Part shown: positions 42,279 to 53,470 of the stretch, piece by piece
Layout: every line of letters starts with the position of its first letter
How positions within the stretch are numbered: the first letter of the stretch is position 1
Source: Gracilaria vermiculophylla
Taxonomy: Eukaryota > Rhodophyta > Florideophyceae > Gracilariales > Gracilariaceae
NCBI GenBank assembly: GCA_019155205.2
Contig: JAHNZQ020000016.1
Coordinates: forward strand, 821,423 to 885,422
Length of the DNA stretch: 64,000 nt
Reading direction: 5' to 3'
The notes under the pieces: model-generated
Seen by the model: only the letters and a program-made list of their open reading frames with translations
The model's database searches: none
Told to the model about the DNA's origin: nothing
Program-made: the position numbers and the translations under genes

Positions 42279-45200
42279 CTATTGTCTCTTCTTGTCTTCG
42301 CTCACATAGTTCCTGGACACAAGCTTCAATATTTCATCCAAGACAATCACAGGAAGGCTCATCGATATAACGCCCATCCACTCTAGTTTGCTCAGCGGAA
42401 CCACAGAAAAAATTTGAGCGAAGAATGGAACATACAGTATCACCAAGTGAAGAGCAATACTTAAGAAACACGCAACGATAAGCAAAGGATTCGAAAGCGG
42501 CGTCATCGTTAGCAAGCTCTGGTTCTCCGACAGACTGTTAAATGCGTTCAACATCTCGATGAGAACTAGTATCGTGAGGGCCACTGTACTAGCATTCCGC
42601 TGCTCAAAGACGCTGCAGGACCAGCCTCTTCCCACCTGCTCTGTACAAGTGCTAAAATGAGTCATATCATACCATGACATCTTTGGTCCGTCTTCATAAA
42701 ACATGTACCACCATGCAAACCCGCCAACGGTGCCAATACCAACATAGGTTCCAATGGCCATGTATCGGAAAAACATCCAAGAGTCAATGATACTGTCACT
42801 CAAACCACGAGGCTTTTGTGTCATGATATCCTTGCTAGCTTTGTTGAAGCTAAGCGCCGTCGCGGGGAGACCGTCAGTCACCAGGTTGACCCATAGAAGC
42901 TGCACAGGAATCAGGGCTTCCGGCATACCTAGAAGAGCTGTGAGGAAAATGCACCACACTTCTCCAATGTTGGAACTGATGAGATATCGGATAAATTGCT
43001 TCATGTTCGCGTATATGGAACGCCCTTCCTCAACTGCGGCCACTATGGTCGCAAAATTATCATCTGCGAGAACCATAGAGGATACTTCCTTGGCAACAGC
43101 CGTGCCAGAGCCCATGGCGATGCCAATATCCGCTTTCTTCAATGCCGGAGCGTCATTCACACCATCTCCAGACATGGCAACCACTTCGTCCTGGCTTCGT
43201 AGTAGGTCAACCAACCTCTGCTTATGTTGCGGCTCAACTCTTGCAAAGAGCGATGCACGCTGAACTGCATTCTTCTGTTCAGATTCTTTTAAAGCATCAA
43301 ATTCTCTACCGGTGTATGATTTCCCAGAAAGATCTTCACTCTCGTCAAAGACACCAATTCGACGGCAAATAGCTTCGGCTGTCGCTTTGTTATCTCCTGT
43401 AATCACAATCACTCGAATTCCGGCATCCCTGCACAAGGCAATCGCGTCCCTAACCTCCTCTCGCGGCGGATCAAGCATACCGACGATACCCACAAGAGTG
43501 AGACCGCTCTCGTAAGACGCAAACTGGGCAGTATCCGTCAAGTCATAGTCTCCAAGACCCGGAGCATTTTCTCGCACTGCAACAGCTAAAACACGGAGGG
43601 CACTGGATCCACCGCTGAGCCTAACAACTTCCGAGTCAAAGTATTTTCTCAGGTCAGTGCTGAACTCAACCTTGCATCCTTCTGCCGTTCGCACAAATGA
43701 ACATCTGTCCATAACGGATTCCGGGGCACCCTTGACTAGAAGCCGGGTTTGTGAGGCATCACCCTTCTTTGCGACAAGTACAGACATACTCTTGCGGTCA
43801 CGAGTAAACTCGAAGGTAAGAAGCTTTTCCGACTTGCTTAGCCAGTACTTTCTACATATCGAAGTTTTCTCTGCGGGGCTCGCATTTCGTCGTAATTCAT
43901 TGACAGATGCATCAGGAACACCCACTTTCTCAGCAAAGACCGTCAGAGCGACTTCAGTACCCTCTCCGATACGTCCGAAATGGCCATGCTCCATGTCATA
44001 TGTGAGTGATGAGTCATTGCAGAGAGTGGAAATTTCAGCCATCTCAGCCAAAATAGGACTGTCAATCGCCGGAGTTTCGATCTTCGTGGAACTTCCAAGA
44101 ATAGTAAAATCGCCTTCGGGATCCAAGCTATTTCCAGATATAGCAAGTTCCTTCATGCGTATTTTTTCTGTAATATTGTCCATACTATCGGCCACAACAA
44201 CTCGCTGCACACTCATCATATTTGTAGTAAGTGTTCCAGTCTTGTCCGAACAGATTACAGTTGTACATCCAAGGGTCTCAACTGAAGGCAAGTGCCTCAC
44301 GATAGCGTTCTTCTTTGCCATGGTTTTAGTTCCGAGAGCGAGACATGTAGTAACGACAGCAGGAAGACCCTCCGGAATCGCCGCGACAGCCAGTGCAACA
44401 GCGATCTTGAAGTAGTACACCGCACCATTGAGCATTCCACCATGGGAGCGGAAATTTCCAATGTTAACCAACCAGACGAGAATGCAAATGACCAGAATAA
44501 CCTTTGATAGGAACTCTCCGAATTCATCAAGCTTGATCTTGAGTGGGGTCGGACTGTCTTCTTCTTCAACAATATTGCTGTGGATCATACCAATCTCTGT
44601 GTTGACACCAGTTGTGGTCACGACGCATGTGCACTTTCCACGACTTATGGTGCTCCCACTGAAGAGCATGCAAGTCTTGTCTTGAACAACAGCATCTCCC
44701 GTTGCGCACGGAATCTTTGTAGTTGTCTTTGATACGCTTAGACTTTCACCAGTAACAATGCTCTGATCAGCCAGTAACACAGAACTCTGCAAGGAAACTA
44801 TACGCATGTCTGCTGGTACCTTCTCCCCAACAGCAACTTCAACAATATCACCGGGGACTAACTCAGCTGCTTTCAAGACGTGCTTAACACCCTGTCGCAA
44901 AACGTTGGCAGTTTCAGGTTCATACTCCTTCAGAGCTTCAATTGCACTCTCAGCGTTTCTCTCCTGCAAGACACCAACAATGGCGTTCGCAATAAGAATA
45001 AGCAAGATAACCAAAGGCTCAAAGAAGGCCTGAAGACGGTTTTGTCCTTCTTCAAAGAAAGCCAACACGAAGGAAACAACAGCAGCTAGAAGGAGAATGA
45101 TGACTAATTGATCCTGAAACTGTTCCAACACAAGCTTAAACAAAGACTTTCCTTGACGAGGGGGGATGGTGTTCCATCCGTGCTCCGCGCGGCGACTGGC

Positions 45201-45311
45201 GACTTCTGAGTCCGTTAGACCAGTGTGCTCCTCCACTCCGAGGGCAGCCATCACCTCGAGAGGCGCAGCGCCCCATGGAGCCTGCAGCACAGCATGCGTG
45301 GATTCTACCAT
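42279..45311 (-). CDS. SERCA-type Ca2+-transporting P-type ATPase
   Basis: 1,010 residues, full length for a P2A pump. It moves Ca2+ from cytosol into the ER at the cost of ATP. Signatures in order: N-terminal cation-ATPase domain, TGES actuator loop (E189), PEGLP in M4, DKTGTLTTN with phospho-Asp D356, KGAPE, and GDGVNDAP hinge (D716). M5-M6 follow with NIGEVWCIF and [16 protein letters not shown] (Ca2+ ligands N, D). Ten membrane helices fit. The C-terminus KKRQ could act as a di-lysine ER signal. The frame is intronless and starts at the first ATG (CCATAATGG-like region at 45,311). Confidence 0.97.
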   Translation of the reverse strand: MVESTHAVLQAPWGAAPLEVMAALGVEEHTGLTDSEVASRRAEHGWNTIPPRQGKSLFKLVLEQFQDQLVIILLLAAVVSFVLAFFEEGQNRLQAFFEPLVILLILIANAIVGVLQERNAESAIEALKEYEPETANVLRQGVKHVLKAAELVPGDIVEVAVGEKVPADMRIVSLQSSVLLADQSIVTGESLSVSKTTTKIPCATGDAVVQDKTCMLFSGSTISRGKCTCVVTTTGVNTEIGMIHSNIVEEEDSPTPLKIKLDEFGEFLSKVILVICILVWLVNIGNFRSHGGMLNGAVYYFKIAVALAVAAIPEGLPAVVTTCLALGTKTMAKKNAIVRHLPSVETLGCTTVICSDKTGTLTTNMMSVQRVVVADSMDNITEKIRMKELAISGNSLDPEGDFTILGSSTKIETPAIDSPILAEMAEISTLCNDSSLTYDMEHGHFGRIGEGTEVALTVFAEKVGVPDASVNELRRNASPAEKTSICRKYWLSKSEKLLTFEFTRDRKSMSVLVAKKGDASQTRLLVKGAPESVMDRCSFVRTAEGCKVEFSTDLRKYFDSEVVRLSGGSSALRVLAVAVRENAPGLGDYDLTDTAQFASYESGLTLVGIVGMLDPPREEVRDAIALCRDAGIRVIVITGDNKATAEAICRRIGVFDESEDLSGKSYTGREFDALKESEQKNAVQRASLFARVEPQHKQRLVDLLRSQDEVVAMSGDGVNDAPALKKADIGIAMGSGTAVAKEVSSMVLADDNFATIVAAVEEGRSIYANMKQFIRYLISSNIGEVWCIFLTALLGMPEALIPVQLLWVNLVTDGLPATALSFNKASKDIMTQKPRGLSDSIIDSWMFFRYMAIGTYVGIGTVGGFAWWYMFYEDGPKMSWYDMTHFSTCTEQVGRGWSCSVFEQRNASTVALTILVLIEMLNAFNSLSENQSLLTMTPLSNPLLIVACFLSIALHLVILYVPFFAQIFSVVPLSKLEWMGVISMSLPVIVLDEILKLVSRNYVSEDKKRQ

Positions 45312-46449
45312 ATTGGTCAGAATGCGCGCCCAATGCAGAGACCAAGCTCAGATGTGCTGAATGAAATTAGCCAAAGGCGAGTTAGACGGCGAACGCAGTG
45401 AGAATCGCTACTTGCAGGCAGAACGTTCGTCAAGGCGCTCTACAGCTGAGTAGATGCAGTTGCAGCGCAGAGGTTGGCGGAAAAGAGGTAACCACACAGA
45501 GGTACGCGCCGATATACGCTGGCCAACAATCGTGAGAAACAACCGCAGCGACTTGCGCGGCAGCTTACGATACGGCAGAAATGGCAGCCAAATTGAGAAC
45601 GAAACGCACAGCCACGCTGGGAATGGAGAAACTCGCCAGAAGCGGCTGAATGTTGTTGATTGCGCGTCGCGACAGATGATTGGAAGTGCTCAGCTGGCGC
45701 GCGGAGCGCACCCAATAAGCGCGTCATGTTTTCCAGCTGCTGGGGGGTTTTACCAATCACATCGCGGTGTGCTTGATGTGGCCTGACCGCATTCTGTCTT
45801 CCGAAAACTGGAGGTGCAGTGTCAAGCCCACAAGCCGTCGTCAGTCAACTTCACCCGACTGAAAAGACCAGTCATCTCATACTGTATGTTTCGCTGTGCG
45901 GATCATGGCGATAAGCACAGCCTTATTCGTTCTATGCCTGCTCATCACCCTTCGTGGCGTGGGACTTGATCCGCCAGCGAACGTATAAGGGGAATATGCT
46001 AAGCGGAACGGCCTGCATCTCGCTGCGCTATTTCCATTATATTTGTGCCTCGAACGGTCAAGTTCCTACTGACTTGAGCAATCTTTTCTTTACGGCACTT
46101 CGGTTATGACACCAGCAGTTTCGTTCCTGATATTAGCAGTAGAACATCACCATTCTGAAACGAATGGGCGACGTTTCAAGTTTTACGGTGGATCGGCGCA
46201 AAAATGGAACTAGAATTATTTCGAACAGCCTCACTCCTTCAAATTGCGATCTTTATTCAAAAATAGTGGCTCACGAACGTGATGGGCAGTTGGAAGGAGG
46301 TTTTTATCCTTTACATCTCTCCACACTCACACAACGTTTTAGAGTGACGCCCACACTATCCCCGAGCTTGTTATAACTACAACAGCAAACTAGCAATATG
46401 CAAGTCATACACTGAAATCCTTAATGATGAACATACTTTTGTTCAACTC
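45312..46449. other. Intergenic upstream of the Ca2+ pump
   Basis: 1.1 kb containing the promoter of the pump and the 3' end of the BRCT gene. Open frames at 45,440-45,786 on both strands and at 46,164-46,376 have no recognisable features. Confidence 0.5.
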
Positions 46450-48144
46450 TCAGGTTCGCCCGACCAAGTACTCGTCATAGTCCAAAGGCACTCCAGCTTC
46501 GATAGAATCTGCAAGCCATTTCTTTTCAACTTGGGGGCAAGTGTTCTCAATCTTTCTCTTTGTATCGTGGATCACGAGATCCACGCGGGTTTGGGCCAAA
46601 CGCGCTCCACATAAACGCACAATTTTGCGAATGCTAGACGCATCTTTCTCCTCTGAAACAACGCGAATCCGAAGTCCGTCCAAGAGCTTACCGCCAGAGT
46701 TTGCAGGGCCCTCCACCGATCGCGGCGATTGACCAAATTTGTCGCTTCGGAAAGCGCTCATGGGCAACCATTTTCCCTCTGATATAGATCCTGAAAGCCA
46801 GTTGTCAGATATAAGCGGCACTCCACTTACTAGAGCCTGCAGCAAACCCCATCCTCTCTTGGTTCCACTTCCGATGATGTACGCGGCTAGTTTGATGTTG
46901 GATTCAGCATTGTACGACACAATGTTGTATCGACCAAGCTGCTGCACTGCATGATCGAGAAGTGCTTCTGCATTTTGATCGCGAGAACTGCAAGCCAAGT
47001 TTCCGAGAATCGGCAATTTTGAAGATGGCGTTTTGGCTAACTCATCTGTCATTGAGTCGCAATCAGAAACTGAACCTTCATTGTCCGATTCGTAGTCTAC
47101 CTGTCCGTTAGAATCACTTTCTGAATACTCCCTGCCCTTCTTCTTTCTTGTTTCTTTTACTTCTTTGGTGCCTGCCTTCTTTTTCTTCAAAGCTGCAGTG
47201 ATCTCTGACTTAGTTTTCTCTTTCGCTGGGGTCGCGGATGATTTGCCGGCCACTTTCTTTGCCTTCTTCGAGTATGTTGTAGCCGCGGTCGTTGACGACC
47301 CGTTTTTCCTTACTGGAGATTTCTTCTCTTTGGTCACCTCTTCCTTGTCGATCACCTTTTTGGCCTTCAAGGGCTTCTCCTTGATCGAGGAAGCTTTACC
47401 TGTTTTTGGCGCAGGCTTGACAGCTTTTCTGACGAGCGCCTTCCCTTTTGCGGTTTTTTTTGACAGCTTCTCTCCCTTTGGGACTGAAGATATTGATTCT
47501 GAAGGTGGTGATGTTGACTTGTTCGAAGCCTTCTCGTTTGCTTTAATTGCAAGTGATGTTTTCTTTACGGCAGTCTGCTGCTTGGCTTTGGTAGTTTTTG
47601 ATTTGACCTTCACATCAACTTTGGATTTCTTGATCGTCTTGGATGGCGACAATTCCTTGCTCTTCGTCTTCTTAGTCTTCTTGAGAGCTGCAGAGGTTCC
47701 GGTTTCTTTTTTCTTGTTTTGGACCTCCTTATTGTAGTCTTTTCCAGCTCCGGAAGACTTGTCTCGGCCCACATCGTCGTTCTCGATCTCTACAAAATCG
47801 GGATCCTCCGACTGTTTTGGTTTCTGTGCGTTTGACTTCGCGGGCGCTCCTGCTACCTCATCTTCCTCCTCCTCTTCACCAAAGTCAACGGCGGCTTCCG
47901 ATTGCTGCTCATCATCGCTGTGATCACTATCAGTGATGGGCTCGACCACACGTTTGCTCTTCGCAGCCCCTTTCTGTTCTGCTGGCTTCTTTTCAGATTC
48001 ATTCTCGGTACCTTTGACACGAATCATTACGATGTCGTCGTCGTCACTTTCAGGTATCCGGCGTGAGTCAAGTTCGGTCTTCACCGGCTCCTTCACTGGC
48101 TCCTGAGTGTCAGCGTCGCTCAGGGCTTCGTTCAAGGCGGTCAT
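46450..48144 (-). CDS. Tandem BRCT protein with long charged N-terminal tail
   Basis: 564 residues. Residues 1-375 are low complexity: acidic/Ser patches (SDDDDIVMIRVKG, DFGEEEEEDE) alternate with Lys-rich tracts, likely disordered and nuclear. Two BRCT domains follow. BRCT1 at about 379-468 ends in SDNWLSGSISEGKWL with the conserved Trp; BRCT2 at about 485-560 has the conserved KKWLADSIEAG. Closely spaced paired BRCT units usually bind phosphorylated partners in DNA-damage responses (for example in MDC1, PTIP and microcephalin). Which of these it matches cannot be said. No kinase, FHA or RING domain is present. The protein ends six residues after the second domain. Confidence 0.85.
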   Translation of the reverse strand: MTALNEALSDADTQEPVKEPVKTELDSRRIPESDDDDIVMIRVKGTENESEKKPAEQKGAAKSKRVVEPITDSDHSDDEQQSEAAVDFGEEEEEDEVAGAPAKSNAQKPKQSEDPDFVEIENDDVGRDKSSGAGKDYNKEVQNKKKETGTSAALKKTKKTKSKELSPSKTIKKSKVDVKVKSKTTKAKQQTAVKKTSLAIKANEKASNKSTSPPSESISSVPKGEKLSKKTAKGKALVRKAVKPAPKTGKASSIKEKPLKAKKVIDKEEVTKEKKSPVRKNGSSTTAATTYSKKAKKVAGKSSATPAKEKTKSEITAALKKKKAGTKEVKETRKKKGREYSESDSNGQVDYESDNEGSVSDCDSMTDELAKTPSSKLPILGNLACSSRDQNAEALLDHAVQQLGRYNIVSYNAESNIKLAAYIIGSGTKRGWGLLQALVSGVPLISDNWLSGSISEGKWLPMSAFRSDKFGQSPRSVEGPANSGGKLLDGLRIRVVSEEKDASSIRKIVRLCGARLAQTRVDLVIHDTKRKIENTCPQVEKKWLADSIEAGVPLDYDEYLVGRT

Positions 48145-48773
48145 GCTGAATTTCTGACCCGTTTTTAGGCGAAAGTCCCTCTGAAGTAGGGGAATGGAGC
48201 TGCGAGTGGGTGCAGTGCGAAGCTGTTACGTTTGAACGAAAGTAAAGATGGGCTGAACAAATAGCTGTGGTGCGGTTTGCATGCAGGGCTTCCCAGGACG
48301 CGGCCGGCACTTAAGAGCAGTTGCACAGCAGTTTCGATTTTGAGGGTCTTGGCGCCAAAAAAAGCCGAAAGCGCGCCACAACTGCGCTATTTTTTGTACT
48401 ACTGTACTTTACCAGTGCTGGTGCACGCTGGGGATCGCAGTTGGCAAACAAATCTGGCTTACAACTCCTTTCAGTGAAATTTCCGTCCGCCGTGGAATCG
48501 AAAGGAAGAGGTACTGTAGCGTTGTGTGCAATCAATTCGGGCAAAGAGGCGAATCATGGCGTAAATGTTTTCTGTGGATCTACCCATCGCACCCCTGTAA
48601 CCCGTGCCATGCGTGAGTGTGGTTCATCAAGCACGTATCAATATTGGCTTCAGTTGTAGCTCTCTGTTCCCGCGGAACTTGAAGAGATCCGTCAGGGTAG
48701 CGGTTATCACGACGAACGGACCGCCTCGTGCCGTAGTAGTTTAATCAGAAACGGAAGCAGCTTAAGGCGGTGG
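48145..48773. other. Divergent intergenic region
   Basis: Promoter region shared by the BRCT gene (-) and the p24 gene (+). Nothing is recognised in it. Confidence 0.5.
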
Positions 48774-49557
48774 ATGGAGAGCAGAAGGGCAATGGGGCTC
48801 TGTGCGCCATCAATATTACTTGCCCTGAGCTTGCTGTTCGTCGCAGATGCAGTAAGATTTTATTTGGAACCTGGGCAGCGAAGGTGTTTCACAGAAGAGT
48901 TACCATCAGGGTCGAAGGTAAGCACTCTCATCGCTGAGCTCGAGCAGCATTCAGCCCGATGTTTCAAAAAATCTGACACACTGTTCCCCCAAGGTAACAG
49001 GCGAGACGCGCGTTTCAGGAGGAAAAAGCGACATGGACATAGACGTGTGGGTAACAACACTGAAAGGAAGTGTTTTGTTCCACAAGAGAGCCCCTGACCA
49101 CGGAAAGTTCTCATTTACCACACCAAAAATACAACGCCAGCACAAACCTGCAGATGAGTACGACTACGAGGAGGAGGAGGAAGACACGTATCGTATCTGT
49201 ATTGAACACCAGCAGAAAGCTGGTCGTGTTCATCCCGCCGGAACAAAGCGAGCGATCGAGTTTAATCTAGATCAGGCGTTCGCTGGTACGTCAACCGAGG
49301 GCATAGACCGAGCGGCCAAAGCATCTGATACGGACAGATTGCAGAAGAGCTTGCGAAGAATGCATACATCTCTGTCAGGAATGATAGGTGATATGACTAG
49401 ATTGCAAAGGAGAGAGCGTATGTTGACTCAAAAAATGGAGGAAACTACCTCTCACGTAATGGTGCTGGCAATCCTTTCCCTGTTTGTGACTGTGGCGACA
49501 TGTGCGATGCAATACAAATACTATGAAGGATATTTCAAACAAAAGAAGTTGTGTTGA
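48774..49557 (+). CDS. p24/EMP24/TMED cargo receptor (two exons)
   Basis: Exons 48,774-48,917 and 48,994-49,557 join in phase 0 to 235 residues. Type I membrane protein cycling between ER and Golgi in COPI/COPII vesicles. A signal peptide (about 7-26) is followed by a GOLD domain that starts RFYLEPGQRRCFTEELPSG. The join yields SKVTGETRVSGGKSDMDIDV, as expected of p24 proteins. An acidic insert (EYDYEEEEEDTYRICIE), a coiled coil (RLQKSLRRMHTSLSGM), a membrane helix (VMVLAILSLFVTVATCAM) and the cytosolic tail YYEGYFKQKKLC follow. The tail has a KKxx COPI signal with an upstream aromatic. The Cys pair of the GOLD domain is present. Confidence 0.93.
48918..48993 (+). other. Intron of the p24 gene
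   Basis: 76 bp, GTAAGC...CCAAG, phase 0. Removing it restores a continuous GOLD domain; reading through it runs into a stop. Confidence 0.9.
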
Positions 49558-49742
49558 ATCGCACGAACACGTAAGGCTGAAAGAAGACATAAATGTGCCG
49601 ATACGGCGACATGTAAAACAGACATTGCGACGATTGAGCTCAAGGTGCCATGTACTGCATTTTGAATTGGCTGGATCTCCGGCGTTGCCTTCTTTGGGTC
49701 GACCTCCGACCAATTGTTTGCTTTATCAACAACTGTGGCGCA

Positions 49743-50228
49743 TTAGCCATAGAAGGAGGGGGACTGGACTATCGACCAGTCAGAGAATGAAGCTTCGTAC
49801 TCATCCCAGTTGTTCCATTTCAGTTGTTGCAACATGTCTTGATGTCTTATGGTACTTGCTGATAAATGACCACGACACATGGTTTTGATGAGGCTTGCGT
49901 TGAACATTAATCGCACATGGGCGAATAAATAAAAATCGTCAACTTGTGATGGTAGGATCCATTCTTTGTGTGATTTACTATTAATAGCCATCCTAACCTT
50001 TTGACCTACTCCGAAATCTGCTTCGATACAGATGATTGAAAAGAGGTGGCCATGAACCTCGTTCGTGCGCACGACGATAGTTCCGGGTAATATAAAACTC
50101 ACGCTAATGGATGGTGAAGAAGGTAATGCGATAAGCCGTAGAATAGCCTTCGTGCTAAATCTGCCGGGATGAGAATTCATGAGGCGGTGCAACAATGCCG
50201 CCACGTGGCGCAATTGTTCATTGTGCAT
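49743..50228 (-). CDS. Unrecognised protein, 161 residues
   Basis: Begins at an ATG at 50,228 (MHNEQLRHVAALLHRLMNSH). Composition is ordinary, with a plausible beta-rich middle (SVSFILPGTIVVRTNEVHGH, FGVGQKVRMAIN) and a Trp-containing end (LKWNNWDEYEASFSDW). It fills a gap between p24 (+, 190 bp away, convergent) and CDC50 (+, 450 bp away, divergent), which matches the gene density here. I recognise no family. A chance ORF of this length is possible. Confidence 0.45.
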   Translation of the reverse strand: MHNEQLRHVAALLHRLMNSHPGRFSTKAILRLIALPSSPSISVSFILPGTIVVRTNEVHGHLFSIICIEADFGVGQKVRMAINSKSHKEWILPSQVDDFYLFAHVRLMFNASLIKTMCRGHLSASTIRHQDMLQQLKWNNWDEYEASFSDWSIVQSPSFYG

Positions 50229-50673
50229 TATTTGTTGACACCCCTCTGTCAAACGACCGTGTTCTACAGCCTGCGAAAGCAGAGGGTTACAGTTCTATTT
50301 CTTCGAAGATAGCTTTTGCACGAGTTGTTGCTACGCTCCATGTTCGATTTTTCGAAGCTCCCCAAAACTCCAGCAACGACAAGGCCAGCATTTGGGACAA
50401 GCCCACAAGAGGTTCTCGTGGCCAGTGCCGTCACACACACCCACACATAAGGTACCAGAGCCACAACGTACTATTCCTGTCAGAGCGTCTGTGTGGGCCC
50501 GCTTCTTTGTTCGTTCACGGTGCCGTACAGGCTTGAGGTCTGTGTACGCACGCATTTTCGCAAGGACCCACTCGTTGGTTCCCCGTCACTCATATTCAAT
50601 CCATCGAGAATTTTGGGGAGAGGGCTGTCTCACGTGGCTTCTTCGAGCCTAGTTTTGCGGCTCCGGGCGCATC

Positions 50674-51759
50674 ATGTCCGCAGAACCAGCCTTTTCGCAA
50701 CGTTCGGAACTCTTATCCACTTCAACGCGAGCCTCGGATTATATAGCTGAAGCAGTCGAAGAAGACGAGAGACCAGTTAGATGCGCAAAGTTTAGACAGC
50801 AAGAACTATGGGCGTGGAAACCCGTGTGGACTCCACGCGTCGTCTACATCATGTACTTCATCGTCGCTGCAATTTTCCTGCCGCTCGGTGTCATCATATT
50901 CATACAGAGCTCCCGCCTTGAAAGCTCGTCACGTTTTCGATACGACAACAGAAACGATTGTGATATCGGTGCAATATCTTCCCCAACAACAGTTGGAACG
51001 TGTACCGTGAGTTTTAATATTGAGAGAGAAGTGAAAGCACCGGCTTACTTTTATTACGGGCTTGTCAACTTTTACCAGAATGCTCGAACCTACGTAACAA
51101 GTCGATCAGATGATCAATTACGAGGCACGTCAAATCCAAGCACAGATACTTGTGACCCACTCGAAAAGCTCCCCGGTTCTAACGAGGTAATTGTGCCTTG
51201 CGGACTCGTTGCGGAATCTAGATTCAACGATTCGTTCAAAATGTGTTTCGACTCTGCGTGTGAACGAGAGGTGAACTTTGATGACACCGGCATTGCCTGG
51301 GAAGTTGACCGTGAGACAAGATTTTTAGGTAATGACGAGACCTACACCCCAGAACAAAATGCGCTTATTCGAAGCGAGGATTTCATGGTTTGGATGCGAC
51401 TGGCTGCGTATCGTAACTGGAAGAAGCTGTACAGAATCATCCGAACCGATCTTACTCCTGGGACGTACTACGTACAGATTGAATCTCGATTCCCAGTAAG
51501 TTCTTTTGAAGGAGAGAAGTTCTTTTTCATTTCAGAGACAACATGGTTTGGTGGCCCGAACAGAACACTGGGTATTGCCTACATTGCTGTTGGTGGTGTC
51601 GCTCTCATTTTAGCGATAGCAATTCTCATTCGTTCAAGAATAACTCCTGACCTGGATCTACCTCCGGAAACTACTGTTGATCTTGATGATCTAGTCACGC
51701 CTTCGGAAATTCAGAAAGCCCCGTTAACAGCGGAGGATTCTAGCGACCGGAATGCTTGA
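50674..51759 (+). CDS. CDC50/LEM3/TMEM30 flippase beta-subunit
   Basis: 361 residues. Partner of P4-type lipid flippases, required for their ER exit and activity. Topology: short N-terminal tail with the conserved FRQQELWAWKPVWTPRVV, TM1 at about 55-78, large luminal loop, TM2 at about 299-320, acidic tail. The loop shows the family pattern: PAYFYYGLVNFYQNARTYVT, the Cys pairs (CDPL..., PCGLVAESRFNDSF), IAWEVDRETRF, EDFMVWMRLAAYRNWKKLYR, LTPGTYYVQIESRFPVSSFE and ISETTWFGG. N-glycosylation sites (NDSF, NRT) are present. No flippase ATPase gene is in the window. Confidence 0.96.
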   Translation: MSAEPAFSQRSELLSTSTRASDYIAEAVEEDERPVRCAKFRQQELWAWKPVWTPRVVYIMYFIVAAIFLPLGVIIFIQSSRLESSSRFRYDNRNDCDIGAISSPTTVGTCTVSFNIEREVKAPAYFYYGLVNFYQNARTYVTSRSDDQLRGTSNPSTDTCDPLEKLPGSNEVIVPCGLVAESRFNDSFKMCFDSACEREVNFDDTGIAWEVDRETRFLGNDETYTPEQNALIRSEDFMVWMRLAAYRNWKKLYRIIRTDLTPGTYYVQIESRFPVSSFEGEKFFFISETTWFGGPNRTLGIAYIAVGGVALILAIAILIRSRITPDLDLPPETTVDLDDLVTPSEIQKAPLTAEDSSDRNA

Positions 51760-51975
51760 AGATTCAGAACTTACAGACTGTAAACAACATTCCGTCGCCA
51801 CTCCTGGAAGAAGCTTTAGAGTTTCCGCTTTTTCGCACACGAGGGGTACCTATCTGGCAGGAAAATAGCGACTGGGAAAGAGAAGATGCTTGTTTTACGA
51901 AATGTACTGAATACAACATGTATAGGACATAAAACTACATATTTTGTCAGTTGTTTACCTTGCAGTTACGCCGAT

Positions 51976-53331
51976 TCATGTTCCGCGCGAAAATGACGGT
52001 ATTGCAACAATCTCCCATTGTGTCAACCATTCTTCATGGAAAGAGTCGGCAGCTCCTTCCCGCAAGCTGTTCATAAGCTGCTCGTCGCGTAAAACTCTTC
52101 TGATGCTCTCCGTGAGATTCTCAGAGTCCTCGAACAGTATGCCGTTGCGACCATCTTGAACCAATTCATGAATACATGGGTATCGCAACGCTAAAACCGG
52201 AAGCCCGGTGCCCAGCATATCCACAACTTTCATCGGTAAGTCTAGGGAGGATGAGCTAGCATGCAAGGAGACACCAAGCGTCGCAACGGAAAGTAGTGCG
52301 GCATAATCAGAAAATGGTAACCAGGCAAGCCATACTTGTACGTATTGCAGTTTTAGCGGTCGCATATCTTTTTCGAAGGCGCTCCGCAACGGACCTTTTC
52401 CCGTTATTACAACCCGAAGAGTTACTTCACATCGATCCAGTTGGAGAATAGATTGTCGTAAAATAGATAAATCCTCGTCAGGAGTCCAACTCGTGCTAGA
52501 GACTATCAGAGGTACTGAGATGTTCAGCGATTTTGGCCCGAAACATGTAGCATGGCTTCGAACGCGCTGTATCAGGCTGTTCTTCTCATCAGTTGAAAGA
52601 AGTTTATTTCGAAACCTGGTGAACACGTCCGAAGGAAGATCGCGAAGCACTTGTGTTCTAATACCCATTGTGCGTAGGAATCGTGCGAGAGCGGAAGACA
52701 CGGTCCATGTGTCATGTGTCAAGCGGTAAGAACGCAATTCGAGCAGCTGCGCAAGCTTGAGAAAGTAGCGATTTGTGTTATTCTGGGCAGAAAGTGTGTA
52801 TGCAAGATTATGAATATCAACAATGACCACTGAGTCCGGAAAAAAGAATGGCCGTAACAGAATTACGAGTGGTAGAAGAGGAAGAGCTGGAGGGGTTGCC
52901 AGAATGATATGATGCACATCAAATGGAAGACATGCTATCGTGCTTAAACACGAAGCTTGACTGAAAATTAAGTATATTGCCTTCTTGACTAAGAAAAACA
53001 CATTCCTTCTAGGAAGCGGCGGATACAGCGGCAAGGGATGGAAAGAAAGTCGGTCATCCGATATGGTGTTTGGAGGTTCTGCGAGGAAGATTACGGCATC
53101 TTGTTCTGAAAAGTGCAAGCAGGCTTTGAGGTGAGCGATGACGCGCGGAGAGTGATTCGCAGGTGATTGAGAAACCAGCAGTATGGCAGGAGGAAGAGGG
53201 TTTGTTTTGACGCGTTGTTGATGATAATATCGGATAAAGAAAAGGACAAGGAGCGTGAGGAGAAGCAATGCAACACACAAAGCGGATGCTGTTGCTACGA
53301 TGAATAACATACTGACATAAAACGCCACCAT
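51976..53331 (-). CDS. ALG1: ALG1-like chitobiosyldiphosphodolichol beta-mannosyltransferase
   Basis: 451 residues. It adds the first mannose to GlcNAc2-PP-dolichol on the cytosolic face of the ER, starting lipid-linked oligosaccharide mannosylation. An N-terminal membrane helix (about 8-34) anchors a GT-B catalytic region. ALG1 landmarks are present: VVIVDIHNLAYTL, SSTSWTPDEDLSILRQSI, VVITGKGPLRSAFE, LPFSDYAALLSVATLGVSLH and SSLDLPMKVVDMLGTGLPVL, then HELVQDGRNGILFED. The His after VDI and the Glu region of the donor site look intact. Convergent with CDC50 (216 bp between stops). No intron. Confidence 0.95.
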   Translation of the reverse strand: MVAFYVSMLFIVATASALCVALLLLTLLVLFFIRYYHQQRVKTNPLPPAILLVSQSPANHSPRVIAHLKACLHFSEQDAVIFLAEPPNTISDDRLSFHPLPLYPPLPRRNVFFLVKKAIYLIFSQASCLSTIACLPFDVHHIILATPPALPLLPLVILLRPFFFPDSVVIVDIHNLAYTLSAQNNTNRYFLKLAQLLELRSYRLTHDTWTVSSALARFLRTMGIRTQVLRDLPSDVFTRFRNKLLSTDEKNSLIQRVRSHATCFGPKSLNISVPLIVSSTSWTPDEDLSILRQSILQLDRCEVTLRVVITGKGPLRSAFEKDMRPLKLQYVQVWLAWLPFSDYAALLSVATLGVSLHASSSSLDLPMKVVDMLGTGLPVLALRYPCIHELVQDGRNGILFEDSENLTESIRRVLRDEQLMNSLREGAADSFHEEWLTQWEIVAIPSFSRGT

Positions 53332-53470
53332 CTCTTCGTTTTCGAACTCTCGAATTACGCCCTCTGCTCAAAACTTGCTGTGGAGTCAGCGATCCGGGCA
53401 GAAATTACGCTGATTTGCTCATCGACATGTTAAACCAGGCGAACTGTGAAAGCAGCAACGCCTAATCAGC

